Positions 12,786-46,710 of a stretch of 64,000 nt of DNA are shown in pieces. Below the pieces are notes generated by a model. The model worked only from the letters and a program-made list of their open reading frames with translations, searched no databases and was not told the DNA's origin. Numbering within the stretch: the stretch's first letter is position 1; the number at the start of each line of letters is the position of its first letter. Position numbers and translations under genes: made by a program. Location: positions 1,524,968 to 1,588,967 of the forward strand of contig SSNP01000019.1 of NCBI GenBank assembly GCA_006937955.1, written 5' to 3'. Origin of the DNA: Pachypanchax playfairii. Lineage: Eukaryota > Chordata > Actinopteri > Cyprinodontiformes > Aplocheilidae.

Positions 12786-13970
12786 GAAATCAAATACTCA
12801 AACTCTTTGGACTCTTTGAAAGCAGGTTTTAATGCCATGGTAACTCTCTTCATGGAAAGAGAGCAGACTTAAAGGATTCAGGTCGAAACAGATTGTAACA
12901 GCATCGTGGTCAAAACCAGCAACATACGCTGGAACAAGATCGAGCGACGGAACTATAGATCTCAAGCATTTAAGTATTTTTTCTACTCAGTCTGTGAATG
13001 TTTCCATGCTGTGGTGTACTGATTCATGAATGTAAAATACTTTCTCGTTTGTTTTGTAACTTGAATACACGGATGTTTGTAGCCAGTGTAAAAAATAACT
13101 GTTACGTCAGAAACATGAGTGATACTTTTCAGATCTATCAATCTATAGATCAATAGATTTACTGTATAGAAATGACAAAGTGTGATGGAGTTCCTTTTAT
13201 TATCATGGTGTTAACATGAGAAATAGGATTGAAAAAAATAAAGATATAAAATAAAAGCTCCTTAAAACATGAAAAAAGTGATTATATTTCATAAAGATTA
13301 TTATTTTATCTGTTTCCTTCAGTAAAATATATTTCTTCTCAATATTAGGCCTCAACAAACTCATGAAATCCTAACAATATTATACAACCTTTAATCTGAA
13401 AATATGTCCATATCTAACAGGTCTGGGCTAGAACCAAAATATGACTCAGGCATTTTTAGCCATTGAAGCCCACCATGATTATTTCTATAATATGCCAAGT
13501 CACACACCAGAGGGTATATGTGCATGTTATGATGTTTCAAAAAATAAAATAAAGCGTAGCAGCCTATAAGTAAGAAAGTAACTATGTTATTCACTCTTTT
13601 ACTGTTCAAAGAGACTTTCATCTTGGGAGAGACGACGACAGTGACGCAAAAGTGGAAATCAACGAAACTCTGCTAGTTGGTTCTGGTTCTGCTGGAAGTT
13701 TCTTCCTGTTAAAGGAGGATCGTTTCTTTCCCTTGTTGCCAGTTAATGTTGTTCAGGATGACAAATTGTATTTAACTGATGATTCAACACAATCGGCTTG
13801 TTCTTTAAATAGGAAACTAATTAGCATTTGATAACCTACTAAATCAGATTACTGTTTATAATTGATTAAATGTTTTCATATAACTAACCTAGAATCTGTT
13901 GCTACAAACTGGACTGGATGTTTCTGTACAGTGTCTTCAAATGAGTTTCATTATGAACTCATTCTTTATG
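12786..13970 (+). other. sash3 3' UTR and downstream sequence
   Basis: AT-rich sequence after the sash3 stop. Candidate poly(A) signals are AATAAA at 13237 and 13250 and a later one at 13970. No other gene is supported. zdhhc9 converges from the right, with a minus-strand AATAAA at 14013-14018, so the two 3' ends may lie very close together. Confidence 0.55.
13237..13255 (+). terminator. sash3 poly(A) signal pair
   Basis: Two AATAAA hexamers lie about 450 bases after the stop codon. A further AATAAA at 13970 is an alternative distal signal. Confidence 0.5.
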
Positions 13971-14012
13971 AATAAAACTGAAAGAATAAGACTTTATAAT
14001 AAGACAACATTG

Positions 14013-16770
14013 TTTATTTTCTGGACACATTGATCATGTAAAAAGAAGTGAAGTAAAATGAATGAAACACATGTAATCACAGTGTTGATACCAAACAAAG
14101 TGAACATAAATAAGCATTCAATCCTAGTACAGAAGCTGTGTACATGAGGCCATGAAGTGAACTGATCAGAGCATTCCGATCTGATTTTAACACAAGAATC
14201 ATAAATACATAAACTCGACTTGGTCTCCATATCATCTGAAAAACAAATGTCCATCCGTCTCTTTAAAATGTGCTTTCAAAACATAAACGTCCTTGTCATC
14301 AAACAACAACGTACATTCTTCATTCTTAGTAATATCAAATTGTCTTTAAATACTTCTGATGACATTAGGTTCAGCTTTAAAAACTGCTCTTGGTTTGTAC
14401 TTTATAATTTGGTTTGTACATTTATCTGAACATTTCTGAATTAGAAACAATACTGCCACACATTAGCAACATTTTTAATCATCTGTCATCGTCTGGCGTT
14501 GCACAAAACTTCCTTGTTGCTTCTTTTCAAATGTAAAGATTTGATTTCATAATAAATCGGTAGCTTTAAACAGCTACACAAAACCCGAACCCGCATCTGT
14601 TTTCTTATCTTAACTGTAGCCTAAAATATCATTTAGAGATTAAGGAGCAGCGGAGTCTTTTTGAACTCTTAAATCTTACTGGGTAGATTTCTGTTACAAT
14701 ACTGGATGTCTACACAAGTAAGATTCACAAACACTAACTCTGTCTTGCATACGACACAGTCACAGGTACAAACTCTCACTATCAGCTAACACCTTCTAAA
14801 ATACTAACAATTAGTTGGATTTTACCCATTTCCTTTTTAGAGCACAATCTGCTCTCCAAAAAATAAAAATAAAAAATACATGAAAAAAATCTATTTAAAT
14901 ATTCTTCCTTCTTCTGTGTGATAAAAAAAAGCCGGTTACAGTCAGCTGCTGCCTCGACTGTGAAACGGACACCAAAAGCAAGAATGTGAATAACATGAGA
15001 GAAAGAGATGATTTACAAGTAGGTGATGGCAGGAAGAGTGTGAGAGAAACTCTGAAACTCTATCATTTGCAGGAAATGTCGAACGACTGACCCGACTACA
15101 ATCCACACTTGCTTCTTACTTCCATCTTCAGTCACCTGCTCAATAGATTTTACAACAACTTGCAGTAAAAATGTGCAGTTAAATTATGGCTTTGCTCTGT
15201 TACAAGCTTCAGATTGTTCCCCGTGACTCAGAAACATCTGCTCACCAGAGGACGCTGTGACCATTTTAGTTTAAAGTGATTATCTAAAATGCAATTCTTC
15301 AGAGACTCATTGTGAGGAAGTGATTTTTCTGATTCTTTGATCTGTATAAAGGGACATTTAGATATGTCATGAAGTTATTTACTGGCAGTTACATGAAGAG
15401 ATTAAAACCACTGTACTCAATGTATATGTAGCAGCTAGTTAGCATAGCTTAGCATTTGAAAACAGCATAAAACTTTGTTTAAAATAAATCTAAGGAACTT
15501 TTTTTTAAATAATATATAGAATATTACGCTAATTTCAGCTGGTAATAGGTTTCAGGGACAAGCTAATTATCTCCCTTGTTTTCATAATAAATTATAATAA
15601 GCTAATCAACTATTAGCTTGGCTATTAATTGTAAGTACAACAAGAACTTGAGTAAATAAGATGATTTATGTAGTTATATCAGTTTGCTTTCTTTGTTAAG
15701 TTGACAAAAAGGAATCATAAATGCACAAAGTTAAGCTAATGAGCAAAGTAAGTGGTTTCAATCTACTCATTCAACTCTCAGTGCGAAAATTACTACATTT
15801 GTTTTCCAGAAAGTCTTTTAGATATCAAAGGAAATTAATTTGTTGGGTTTTTGCTTCTTTTCTCTTGTGGTTGGTTTGAATAGCCAAAGATGGTGCAACT
15901 GTTTTATTAAGGCACTGTTACGATGAGCGTCTATGCTCATCATGCCTTTTCCTTTCTTAGAGGCTCAACATCACCTGAAGATTTCTCTTTTAAAAGCGGC
16001 AACACAACACAACATCCTTGCTTATTAAAAAAAAGAAAAGAAGAAAAAAGGACAGTGGTTGATTCAGAATAGATTTTAAAAAGATGCAACGATTCACAGA
16101 AGTGACAACAGTACTGAATGTACCATCAGAAGACAAGATAGGGTTTTACTTGGAAGGAGTCTGATCAATAAGGGAGTTAAACGCCATCCTCCTGCCTGGA
16201 CATCACATGTACTCACAGACATTATAACTGTATATACCTGCTCCTCACAAAGCTGCTTGTCCAGCCTTCCTGTGGTTTGCATAGGGGTATGTAATGTATG
16301 TACAACGATGACTTTGCTCACTTTTTCACATTTTACCCTTCATCTTTTACATTTGCAAAGATTATGTTTTCACTGGCCTTTCACGATAAATGTCATTATA
16401 TGATTTAAAAATGAAGGATAAATGTACTGACAGTCATCGAAAGTTCTCCTGGAATCATCTCTCCTGCATTTCTTCTCCATGCAGTCAACGTTCAGGAAAC
16501 TGGAAACTGCTGACTTTCCATTTTTAACAGTCCTCCTCCTTCTCCAGGAGTTAAATGTCAATCAAACAGCGCTGCAGGGACTGATCTAAAACGGAGGGAG
16601 GAGGAGTTGCCGCAGAAACTCTGCTCTTGAGAGGGATTTTGGGGGGTGGGAGTCAGAGAATAACCAAGTCACCCTCACAGTAATCAGATTTTGATTATCA
16701 ATGTTTTCAGGTCATGATTAGACAGGATGCTGAAAGAACGGCTCTGACCAGAGCCGCCCACCTCATGCAG
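14013..16770 (-). other. Probable zdhhc9 3' UTR
   Basis: No coding region is supported between the zdhhc9 stop and sash3. The minus strand has an AATAAA at 14013-14018, and no clearly better signal was noticed nearer the stop. A long 3' UTR of up to 2.75 kb is inferred; mammalian ZDHHC9 also has a long one. Without transcripts the true end is unknown. Confidence 0.4.
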
Positions 16771-38066
<21,296 letters not shown>

Positions 38067-38677
38067 TGTGCCCTAATTTCCGATCCTCGCACCTTTGGTT
38101 GAATTTAAACTGTTATAATTTTATATTATAATAATAATAAGTCAAAAAACAGGCGGAATGCCTGGTAAAAATACAGACTTCTGCACAAAGAGACAGCTGG
38201 GAAGCATGTTTAGGGGATTAAATCGTCGCAGTCACATCATTAATGTTTTCTAATCCATTATTTCTCGTCTTTACTGCAGCATGTGAAGCTCCTAATCTCT
38301 CCAGTCAGAGCCACAGAAGATTAGAAATCCATTCAAACCGACTGCGACAGATGTTTCCTCCAGAAGCGAGAAGAATCCACCCGTGGGCTGTTGTATCGAC
38401 ACGGTGGACCTTGACCGCCTGACATTCATATCATCTTCGATAAATCACACATAAATGACCGAGGAGAGGAGCGGCTGCGCGTTGGTTCCAGGACGGAGCC
38501 GTCAAACAGTGGTCAGCTGATAAATATGAAAACACTTCAGCAAAAAAAAAGAATATTCGGTCTCTGCTGGACGGGGATGTTGTGATGAAGCTCTTTTTCC
38601 TCCCGCAGGATCCCAGCTCTGGATTTTAGTCAATGGCAGCAGGAAACACGCCTAGATTGGAGCGTGTGATGTTAAAG

Positions 38678-38687
38678 GCGCATGCGC
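38678..38687. promoter_or_regulatory. NRF1-type palindrome upstream of zdhhc9
   Basis: GCGCATGCGC is the palindromic core of the vertebrate NRF1 site. It lies 612 bp upstream of the zdhhc9 start codon, at the far end of a CG-containing stretch (38030-38690). This stretch may be the promoter or include a non-coding 5' exon. Confidence 0.5.
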
Positions 38688-38966
38688 GCAGCACAGGTGA
38701 AACAGGAACAAAGAACGCAGAAGCTTCAGATCATATTCATATGCAGAATTACTCCCACACAAGAGGAGGAGACAGAGGGACAATACAGGCATGGGGGTAG
38801 TAAAGATCAGGCACCTGGAATATCATCTCTAATATCAGCAGTTAAATACTGCGGAAGACTTTATTATCATTATTACATCATCACTTTGTATTCTTCCGAT
38901 TTGTGAGTTTTTATTTGTTTCTTTTTTAATATAAATATTTTGTGCAGTACTGCTGTTTTCTTATTA

Positions 38967-39662
38967 AATTGTGCATGAGACCAAAATAAAGTGCTAATAA
39001 AGCATAAATGTTAAAATAAAACTGAATCAAAATATGTTTAAAATATTCAGCTCCTGTTGTATGTTAGTGTATGACATATGAATGATCTCCGTTGGATGGA
39101 TGGATGGATGGATGGATGGATGGATGGATGGATGGATGGATGGATGGATGGATGGATGGATGGATTTCTTATCTTAATTAATAAAAACCTCACAGTTAGC
39201 TGAAGTTTTGTGTCACAGATCAGAAAACATGATGTAAAAATTCCCTCTGATCCTCCTTGTTTCACATCTTGGCCCAATGGAAGTTTTTATTAATACATGA
39301 CTGTTCAGATGCAGCTTCCACCAAACTGCTAACTCAGGTTCAGATCATGCAACACACAGAGGAAAGTCTGAATTTAAGATCAGACGCCACTTTTCATCCC
39401 ATCAAAAAAAAAAAAAGATCAAGGAGTTGGTATTCATGCTTTTGTGAGACGATGAAGAGAAGGACTCGTCTGTAGGGATGAATAATACCATCAGCAGAGA
39501 TGAAAGATTTTACTGCTGTTGGTTTCATCATGTTCTAAATGTATGAATCAGTGTAAGTGACAACACTGTCTTTACACATAATCAGCAGGAGTGACGCTTC
39601 AGTCCTGAGCTCGTTGTGCACAACGTTCTCCACTTTGTCATGTCATATGAATCACTTTATTC
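38967..39662 (+). repeat. Direct repeat, copy 1 (left of gap)
   Basis: This 696-bp segment matches 39791-40506 by eye, apart from 20 bp (five units) of a GGAT microsatellite at 39093-39165. It ends exactly at the first N of the gap. Confidence 0.95.
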
Positions 39663-39790
39663 NNNNNNNNNNNNNNNNNNNNNNNNNNNNNNNNNNNNNN
39701 NNNNNNNNNNNNNNNNNNNNNNNNNNNNNNNNNNNNNNNNNNNNNNNNNNNNNNNNNNNNNNNNNNNNNNNNNNNNNNNNNNNNNNNNNN
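39663..39790. other. Assembly gap (128 N)
   Basis: A run of 128 N. Its flanks are the end of one repeat copy and the start of the other, which suggests two redundant contig ends placed side by side. Confidence 1.
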
Positions 39791-40506
39791 AATTGTGCAT
39801 GAGACCAAAATAAAGTGCTAATAAAGCATAAATGTTAAAATAAAACTGAATCAAAATATGTTTAAAATATTCAGCTCCTGTTGTATGTTAGTGTATGACA
39901 TATGAATGATCTCCGTTGGATGGATGGATGGATGGATGGATGGATGGATGGATGGATGGATGGATGGATGGATGGATGGATGGATGGATGGATGGATGGA
40001 TGGATGGATTTCTTATCTTAATTAATAAAAACCTCACAGTTAGCTGAAGTTTTGTGTCACAGATCAGAAAACATGATGTAAAAATTCCCTCTGATCCTCC
40101 TTGTTTCACATCTTGGCCCAATGGAAGTTTTTATTAATACATGACTGTTCAGATGCAGCTTCCACCAAACTGCTAACTCAGGTTCAGATCATGCAACACA
40201 CAGAGGAAAGTCTGAATTTAAGATCAGACGCCACTTTTCATCCCATCAAAAAAAAAAAAAGATCAAGGAGTTGGTATTCATGCTTTTGTGAGACGATGAA
40301 GAGAAGGACTCGTCTGTAGGGATGAATAATACCATCAGCAGAGATGAAAGATTTTACTGCTGTTGGTTTCATCATGTTCTAAATGTATGAATCAGTGTAA
40401 GTGACAACACTGTCTTTACACATAATCAGCAGGAGTGACGCTTCAGTCCTGAGCTCGTTGTGCACAACGTTCTCCACTTTGTCATGTCATATGAATCACT
40501 TTATTC
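39791..40506 (+). repeat. Direct repeat, copy 2 (right of gap)
   Basis: This 716-bp segment begins directly after the gap with the same bases as 38967 and carries the longer GGAT tract (39916-40008). Unique sequence resumes at 40507. Confidence 0.95.
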
Positions 40507-41669
40507 TCCAGTAATTTTACATTCATCTTGATTGCATGTTTGAGAAATACACAAAATTATACACATCTGCCTTTCAGAAGAGTTTCAGTGCTTTGAGAAC
40601 CAAAAGAAAATACATGGTGAACTTTAAATGTTCTTATTCAATAATATTAACAGTGTTTTGGTCGGTCTTTAAAAGACGGTAAAATGAATTGTCATGAAAT
40701 GGCAAAACTCTGATACATTACCTAGTTGTTTTATTCCCAATTGGTTTTAAAAACTGAAAGGAGACTCTGAGAATTCAATCTACAAGAAGCTCAATTTTCC
40801 CTCAAGGCCACAACATTGTAGAGCTGCAGACAACTAGAAGCAGGTTTTAGCTCACAGAGATAAACTATAAAAACATACAGAAGACAGATTATTTAACAGC
40901 TTTCTTAACAGATTCACTGACAGGGACTTCTGATGGAGCAGATGGGTGAACGCATGTTGAATCTGAAACAGAAACATGAGCCTTAGCAACTCTCAGACCT
41001 GTTGAGAGTTAAGGAGGAAACATTTTAAGGTCACTTGTAGAAAAAAAAAACTGCAGCAATCATTAAGGTTGTGATTTTAACAGTGTTCTTTAACATGATG
41101 AAACTAACCCTGCGCTTATGGACGTGGTCTAAAATCCAAGTAAAATAACAAAAAAGATCTAAAATAAAAGATTTTGTTTTAACAAATATCATGACCATGT
41201 TTAGGGTCTTTATTGCTTTTTCAGGAGCATTTTTACTGTTTTGCATCACTTTCTTTTTAGTATGTCTATTTATACACTCATTTAACTCTTCTAAGATCTT
41301 TTTTTTTTGTTTGTTTTTTTCTGTAACATACAGCAACATAGAATGTTATTTATAAGCCCTTGGGTTTGTATAGATTCATTCCAAACTGACTACTTTACAT
41401 AAATCATGATAAAATTGGACCTTGATGTTTAAAAATAAATAAACAATGTCTTTGTGAGGCAGCTGCTAAGATGTAATACTTTCTAAAAAACACAGGAGTG
41501 TATTTGTGTGTTTTGGAAAAAGGCACAGGTTTAATATGCCTTTCCTCTATAATACCGACCCAAAACATGCTTCAAAGTCTCTCAGTTGGAAAAAATATAT
41601 ATTTTTAATTTTCAGCAAAACATTTAATTTTGGGTCGATTTCTCTGAAAAATAATCAGTTGCTTCGTGA
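40507..41669. other. Intergenic sequence between gap and MITE
   Basis: AT-rich. No gene or recognised repeat was seen. Confidence 0.6.
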
Positions 41670-41677
41670 TTTTAGAG

Positions 41678-41890
41678 CAGGGGTGTCAAACTCCAGGCCT
41701 CGAGGGCCACTATCCTGCATGTTTTAGATGTTTCCCTGTTTCAACACACCTGATTCAAATGAACAAGTCGTTAACAGGCTTCTGAAGGACTTGTTGAAAT
41801 ACAGAGGATTTGAATCAGGTGTGTTGAAACAGGGAAACATCTAAAACATGCAGGATAGTGGCCCTCGAGGCCTGGAGTTTGACACCCCTG
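41678..41890. mobile_element. hAT-type MITE with 8-bp target duplication
   Basis: A 213-bp element starting CAGGGGTGTCAAACTCC and ending with its exact complement. The terminal inverted repeats are 83 bp and identical, leaving about 47 bp of unique centre. It is flanked by perfect 8-bp duplications TTTTAGAG (41670-41677 and 41891-41898). CAGGGG termini plus an 8-bp duplication are hallmarks of hAT transposons. It has no coding capacity, so it needs a transposase in trans. It lies about 600 bp upstream of the tyw2 start. Confidence 0.95.
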
Positions 41891-42487
41891 TTTTAGAGAG
41901 ACACCCAGCTGCGGCCGCCAGGAGAGGCCTTACCTCAACTCCACATCGGAAGTCACGTGACCTCTATAGCGGATGTTGTTCTTCGTCTAAAAAAAATAAA
42001 GGACATTCTTCGTGTACATGATATTTGTAGGGTACGGAGATCAAGGGAGAAAGTAACGTAAGAGACAGACTAGTTTCATTATCCTTTATAAAACATATTT
42101 CACCAAAAATGTATTCTTTAAAGGCACTAGACGTTTCTAATGTTGAACACTGTTGACAAGTGAATCCATAATACTTTGTCTCCATCTAGTGGATTTAGTG
42201 AGCAATTAATCCAAACTGATAATTATTCCGATATTTTATACCTTGTTGTAATATAACTTTAGACTCGCTCTATAATCAGACTATAACTTATATTATTTCG
42301 GTCATTAAAATAAGAAAATAGATTTAGAAAATGTAAAAATACATGTAGCATTTGTCCGTTACTAATAATAGTCCGGGTAGAAACACGCGATGTGACAGCC
42401 AGCTACCGGTTAGCCACCTGTAGTTTTGTTTATTAAAATTAATTGATTTTAAAAGGAAATACAGTTGATTTGTTTGGTTGTTTATAA

Positions 42488-44364
42488 ATGGATGGTGTGC
42501 CTTGTCTTCGTGTGTCTCCGTGTAAAGCGCAACTGTTCAGGTGATTATTCATCTAGTGTGAGAACGTTTGTTTATGTTGGGTTAGCTAGCAGTTAGCCTG
42601 AGACCTTTAAGCAGCAGTTTCTTTAAGATATTCTAAGTTTGTCTGATTTACCGACAACACTGTAATTATTTAATAGGAAATGTCTACAGTCCCGAGGGGT
42701 TCTTGATAAGAGTTTGAGCTTAGTCAAAGACCCAGATGGGACGATCCTCCTGCCTGTTCTACCATCCTGTCTGTCACAGCTTCAGCTTGAGTCTCTCAGG
42801 AACTCTACAGGAGCTTGTGATTTAGTTTGGAGTCAGGTAATTTCATCTGATTGACATACTACAGCTTTGAAGGAACTATTGCATGTCACCAAGTGCCTCA
42901 TATCTTCTCTCCACAGTCTCCATTTCAGTCAAAGAAAACCAAAGGGAGGACAGGTGAAGATAAACTGGAGGAAATCCTTAAGAAGCTGCTTGAGTCTCAT
43001 GGTGAAAGATGGACGGAGGAACTGAAGAAGGACCTCCCTCATAGCTTCCAGAGACATGGAGACCTCATCCTGCTGGGGGACAACTGTTTCACTCTGCCAC
43101 TGTGGAAGCAAATAGGTACTGCTTTCAACTGACTCCAGCTCACTGCATCACAAACTGTTTTTAAAGCACAATAATGGATTTGCTTTCAACTCATGTAGGT
43201 GATCAGGTGTGGAGCGCAGTTGCCAACGGGCTGGGGGCAAAACGACTGGCAAAGATGAGTCGAATATCCAGGGATGGATTCAGGTCACCTGTGGTGACGA
43301 TGCTGTTGGGGGAGAGCAGCTGGGTCAAACATGTGGACAATGGCATCAGGTCCGTCTGTAATAATAAACAGTTTTACATGGTGCTGATCTGCTTTTAACA
43401 AACTTCTCCTTCCGTTCAGTTACGAGTTTGATGTAACCAAGTGCATGTTCTCAGCTGGAAACATTACAGAGAAGCTCAGAGTAGCAGGATTTGACTGCAA
43501 AGGAGAGACTGTGGTGGATTTATATGCAGGTAGTAAAACACCATTGTGCATTAAAAGCTTCTCTCATATAGGAGGAAGTATTAATCCTTTGTTCTTCAGG
43601 TATTGGATACTTCACTCTCCCGTATCTGGTGCATGCAAAGGCCAGCCACGTTCACGCCTGTGAGTGGAATCCTGATGCAGTCGCAGCTTTACAGAAAAAC
43701 CTTCATGCAAACGGGGTGTCAGATCGTTGTACCATCCATCAAGGAGACAATCGTCAAGTAAAATGATCTAAATCTGATATTTATTGTTTTTATTATGACA
43801 TTTGTTTCTGTTCCACAGATAACTTTATCACTCTGCTCAGTTGCCCCCTCTAGTGGTCACATTGGAAGTCTCTTACTATCAATGAGAACGAGCATAAAAA
43901 TGAAATAGTTTGGAAAACTGTTGCTCTTTATTGATATTTTCTTCAGATAAATAAAATCCCTGTACCCTTTGCTTTTTCCCCTCTTCCAGCTCCAGCTGTG
44001 TGATATTGCAGACCGTGTGAACTTAGGTCTCATCCCGAGTTCAGAGGACGGCTGGCCTGTCGCTTGCAGACTTCTGAAGAGAACAACTGGTGGTGTTTTA
44101 CACATTCACCAGAACGTCACCTCGCCGCTGCAGAGCCATGCTGCCAACGATTCTGCTGAGAGGGTTTCTGCAAAGAGAGCTGACAGAGAGGTGTGGCAGA
44201 ACTGGGCCGAGAACACGGCAAACCAAATCACTTCTGTTTTAATGGACCTCACTGGTGCACTGTGGTTAACAAACATCCGACACATAGAGCATGTTAAGTC
44301 ATACGCTCCTCACATCCACCACGTGGTGCTGGACCTGGAGTGCAGACCGACGCAGACACTGTGA
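42488..44364 (+). CDS. tyw2: tRNA wybutosine-synthesizing enzyme TYW2
   Basis: Complete gene of 401 aa; human TYW2/TRMT12 is about 448, with a longer N-terminus. Exons: 42488-42540, 42677-42836, 42917-43115, 43199-43349, 43420-43529, 43600-43757 and 43990-44364, totalling 402 codons with stop. The enzyme transfers the 3-amino-3-carboxypropyl group of S-adenosylmethionine to the modified guanosine 37 of tRNA-Phe, the step after TYW1 in wybutosine synthesis. The SAM-binding core is visible: NITEKLRVA, then VVDLYAGIGYFTLPYLVHA, then ACEWNPDAVAALQKN, the Rossmann-fold pattern shared with Trm5. IADRVNLGLIPSSEDGW and HIHQNV follow, as does a conserved C-terminus KSYAPHIHHVVLDLEC. The start codon has a weak context but is the only ATG giving an exon that splices in frame. 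The N-terminus is the least certain part. Confidence 0.93.
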
Positions 44365-46710
44365 CAGACAGTTTGAAAGTCTTTGTTTCAGCTGCAGAGA
44401 AGAAATCAAAGTTTTTGATGTGAACACAGCAGCAGATGGTCATGTGATGAAACCAGCTCCTGCAGGGATTTATAACCCTCTTCTTATCCAGGGGAGGTTG
44501 ATTCTTCACACACAAACTCAGACGCATGTTAACAATTCAAAATGAGGTGTTAGTGGGTAAAACTCTACTGTTCTTCTCTTATGTTTAATTCCAACTTCAC
44601 AATCTGGATTTAACGTTTAACTTCAGAGGCGAAAACAGGATTTTCAGAGAAGATCTGAAGACATGAGTGGGGAGGGCTGAATGTTGATACTTCCACACGA
44701 TGAAGTCTCTGAGTACTTTCATCTGAGTGAAAATAATACGAGTCTCATGATACGACTTCCACCCTCCTCAATTTGAAACTTAGTGAAGCACATTGAAGAT
44801 TTGCATCCAAATAAGGGAATTTCTCCAGGATGATTGAACCTGAGCTATAACTATTACAACACTGCAAAGAGTTTGTCTTTCAGTCTCTGCCTGACCGTTT
44901 TTTTTTTGTTTTGTTTCCAGATTTGGTAAATATATCTGATCCATGATGCTGATGCTAAATTTTTTTGTGGATTCAGCACCCAAATGAGTTCCTGCAGAGA
45001 TTTTTTCTTTTAATAAATCAATATCATGGAAATGTTGAACTCCCAAAAGACATTTGTTAGTTTTTTGTTTAATTTGTTTTTCTAAAAATGCATTAACAAG
45101 TAAAGGGGTCATAAGTCTGTCTGACATGAAGCAGCTTTACAGTCTGCACAGCCTGCTGGGACTTTGTTCCTGCCCAGCTGAAACCTCTCAGTGCACAAAG
45201 AAAGCAACGGTAGTTTTACACAGAGCCGATTAAACACTCCAACATCACGGGAGCTCAGACAATGACGGGGAAATTTTTGTTTTATTTCAGTTATTTTTTT
45301 AGGGAAAACTTTGTTACAAAACTACAATCATCATCCATTCGTGTTGTTTTTAAATGACTATGTATAGGCTGCTGGGAAAAAAAAGATGCAAAACACAGCA
45401 GTGACCATGAAGCTGAATGTGTTTTCAACTGAGTTTAAGACAGAATCCAGTGGATGATTCAGACCAGTACGAGTCACCTGCAAGAAGACGGTTGGGAAGA
45501 ACTGGCCTTTTTCACCATTTAATGATTTCAGAGCAAATGATGCCGAGCGGTGGAAGTGCGTCCCTGGCATCATGAAGTTGAAAATAATTAGCGAAGTTAG
45601 AAAGACATAGTGGATTTTTATAAAATTATTATTTTATGTAATTAAGCAACATTGCTGTTTCCACTATAAGATTTTTCCCATTTATATGCAGTTCATTAAA
45701 TTCAATGAACCGTTTTCTCACATCTTTTCAATCAGGGAGTCCAGTCCTCCTCCTTCTCCAGTGTTTGGTCATAAGCACGCGCTAATCTTCAGTCTTTATG
45801 ATCACTGCACCAGTTAGAGTTTAACTGGAGCCTGTCTGACCTTTGACCCCTTCTATTCAAATGAAAACCTTTTACACTGATAAGGCAGCAAGATGCATTC
45901 TTGTGATTTTATATGAAGGTAGTGGCATTGAAGAACAGGGACAAAATAAAGAGCAGTATTTTCAAGTTAATGGTTCTTTACTTTCCAGTTATTTATATTT
46001 ATAGATCAGAATTTAGTATAAGTAGAAAAGTTCTGATTACAGCTGTAGTTGTTACAAAAAATGGATGAAAAGTGCTGCTACCTCACGGCTGCACCAGCTG
46101 TCGGATCTTCTGGGTCTGTCTGATTGAAAAAAAATGTCACCTGCTTTGCCATGCTGACCTCAGCAGCCTTAGTTACTCTGACCTGGATCTGTTCATTAAA
46201 TGGTAAAACAAACAGTACAAAGTATACAACAAGGTACAATGTGTGTGTACAGTGGAAAACTAACCCTAACCCTAATTATCAACTGTATTTTCTAATGCAA
46301 GCTGAGTGGATGCTGTCCCCTTTAAATCTCAACAGCTGTCAAAATACAAGTTCTGCTAACACTTTCCATCTATTAGTTATTTATTGATCAACTTTAGACT
46401 ATTGGATCTAATACATTCAAACTATTTTATGATTTGGAAGCAGTTCAGCCACATTAAACATCAAGAATCAAAATAACAGAGAAAAAACAAGCATGAAGTG
46501 CAAAGTTCTGTGCTGCCACGTAGTGAGAAAATAGTGAACAAATTTTAAAAGCTTGGAACAGTAATAAAAATGTAATAAACTCATTTAGGGAACATAATAC
46601 AGATATCACATATCAAGTAATTTGCCCAACAGATAAATCAGAGATGGGAGATAACTAATACACAAACACACTGTGTGAAGCGACTCAGCTGAGTGAGTCT
46701 GTGGGAGTCT
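44365..46710. other. Intergenic region tyw2-dnah10
   Basis: This region holds the tyw2 3' UTR (a candidate AATAAA is at 45012-45017) and the dnah10 3' UTR; the two genes converge. No other gene is supported. A two-and-a-half-unit TAACCC run near 46261 is too short to mean anything. Confidence 0.6.

Noticed and set aside
39047..40121. Two near-identical open frames with SIHP repeats
   Set aside because: They read through the GGAT microsatellite in the duplicated segment and have no family resemblance.
46255..46280. TAACCCTAACCCTAA telomere-like run
   Set aside because: Only about two and a half units; expected by chance or from the GGTTAGGG-rich repeat family.
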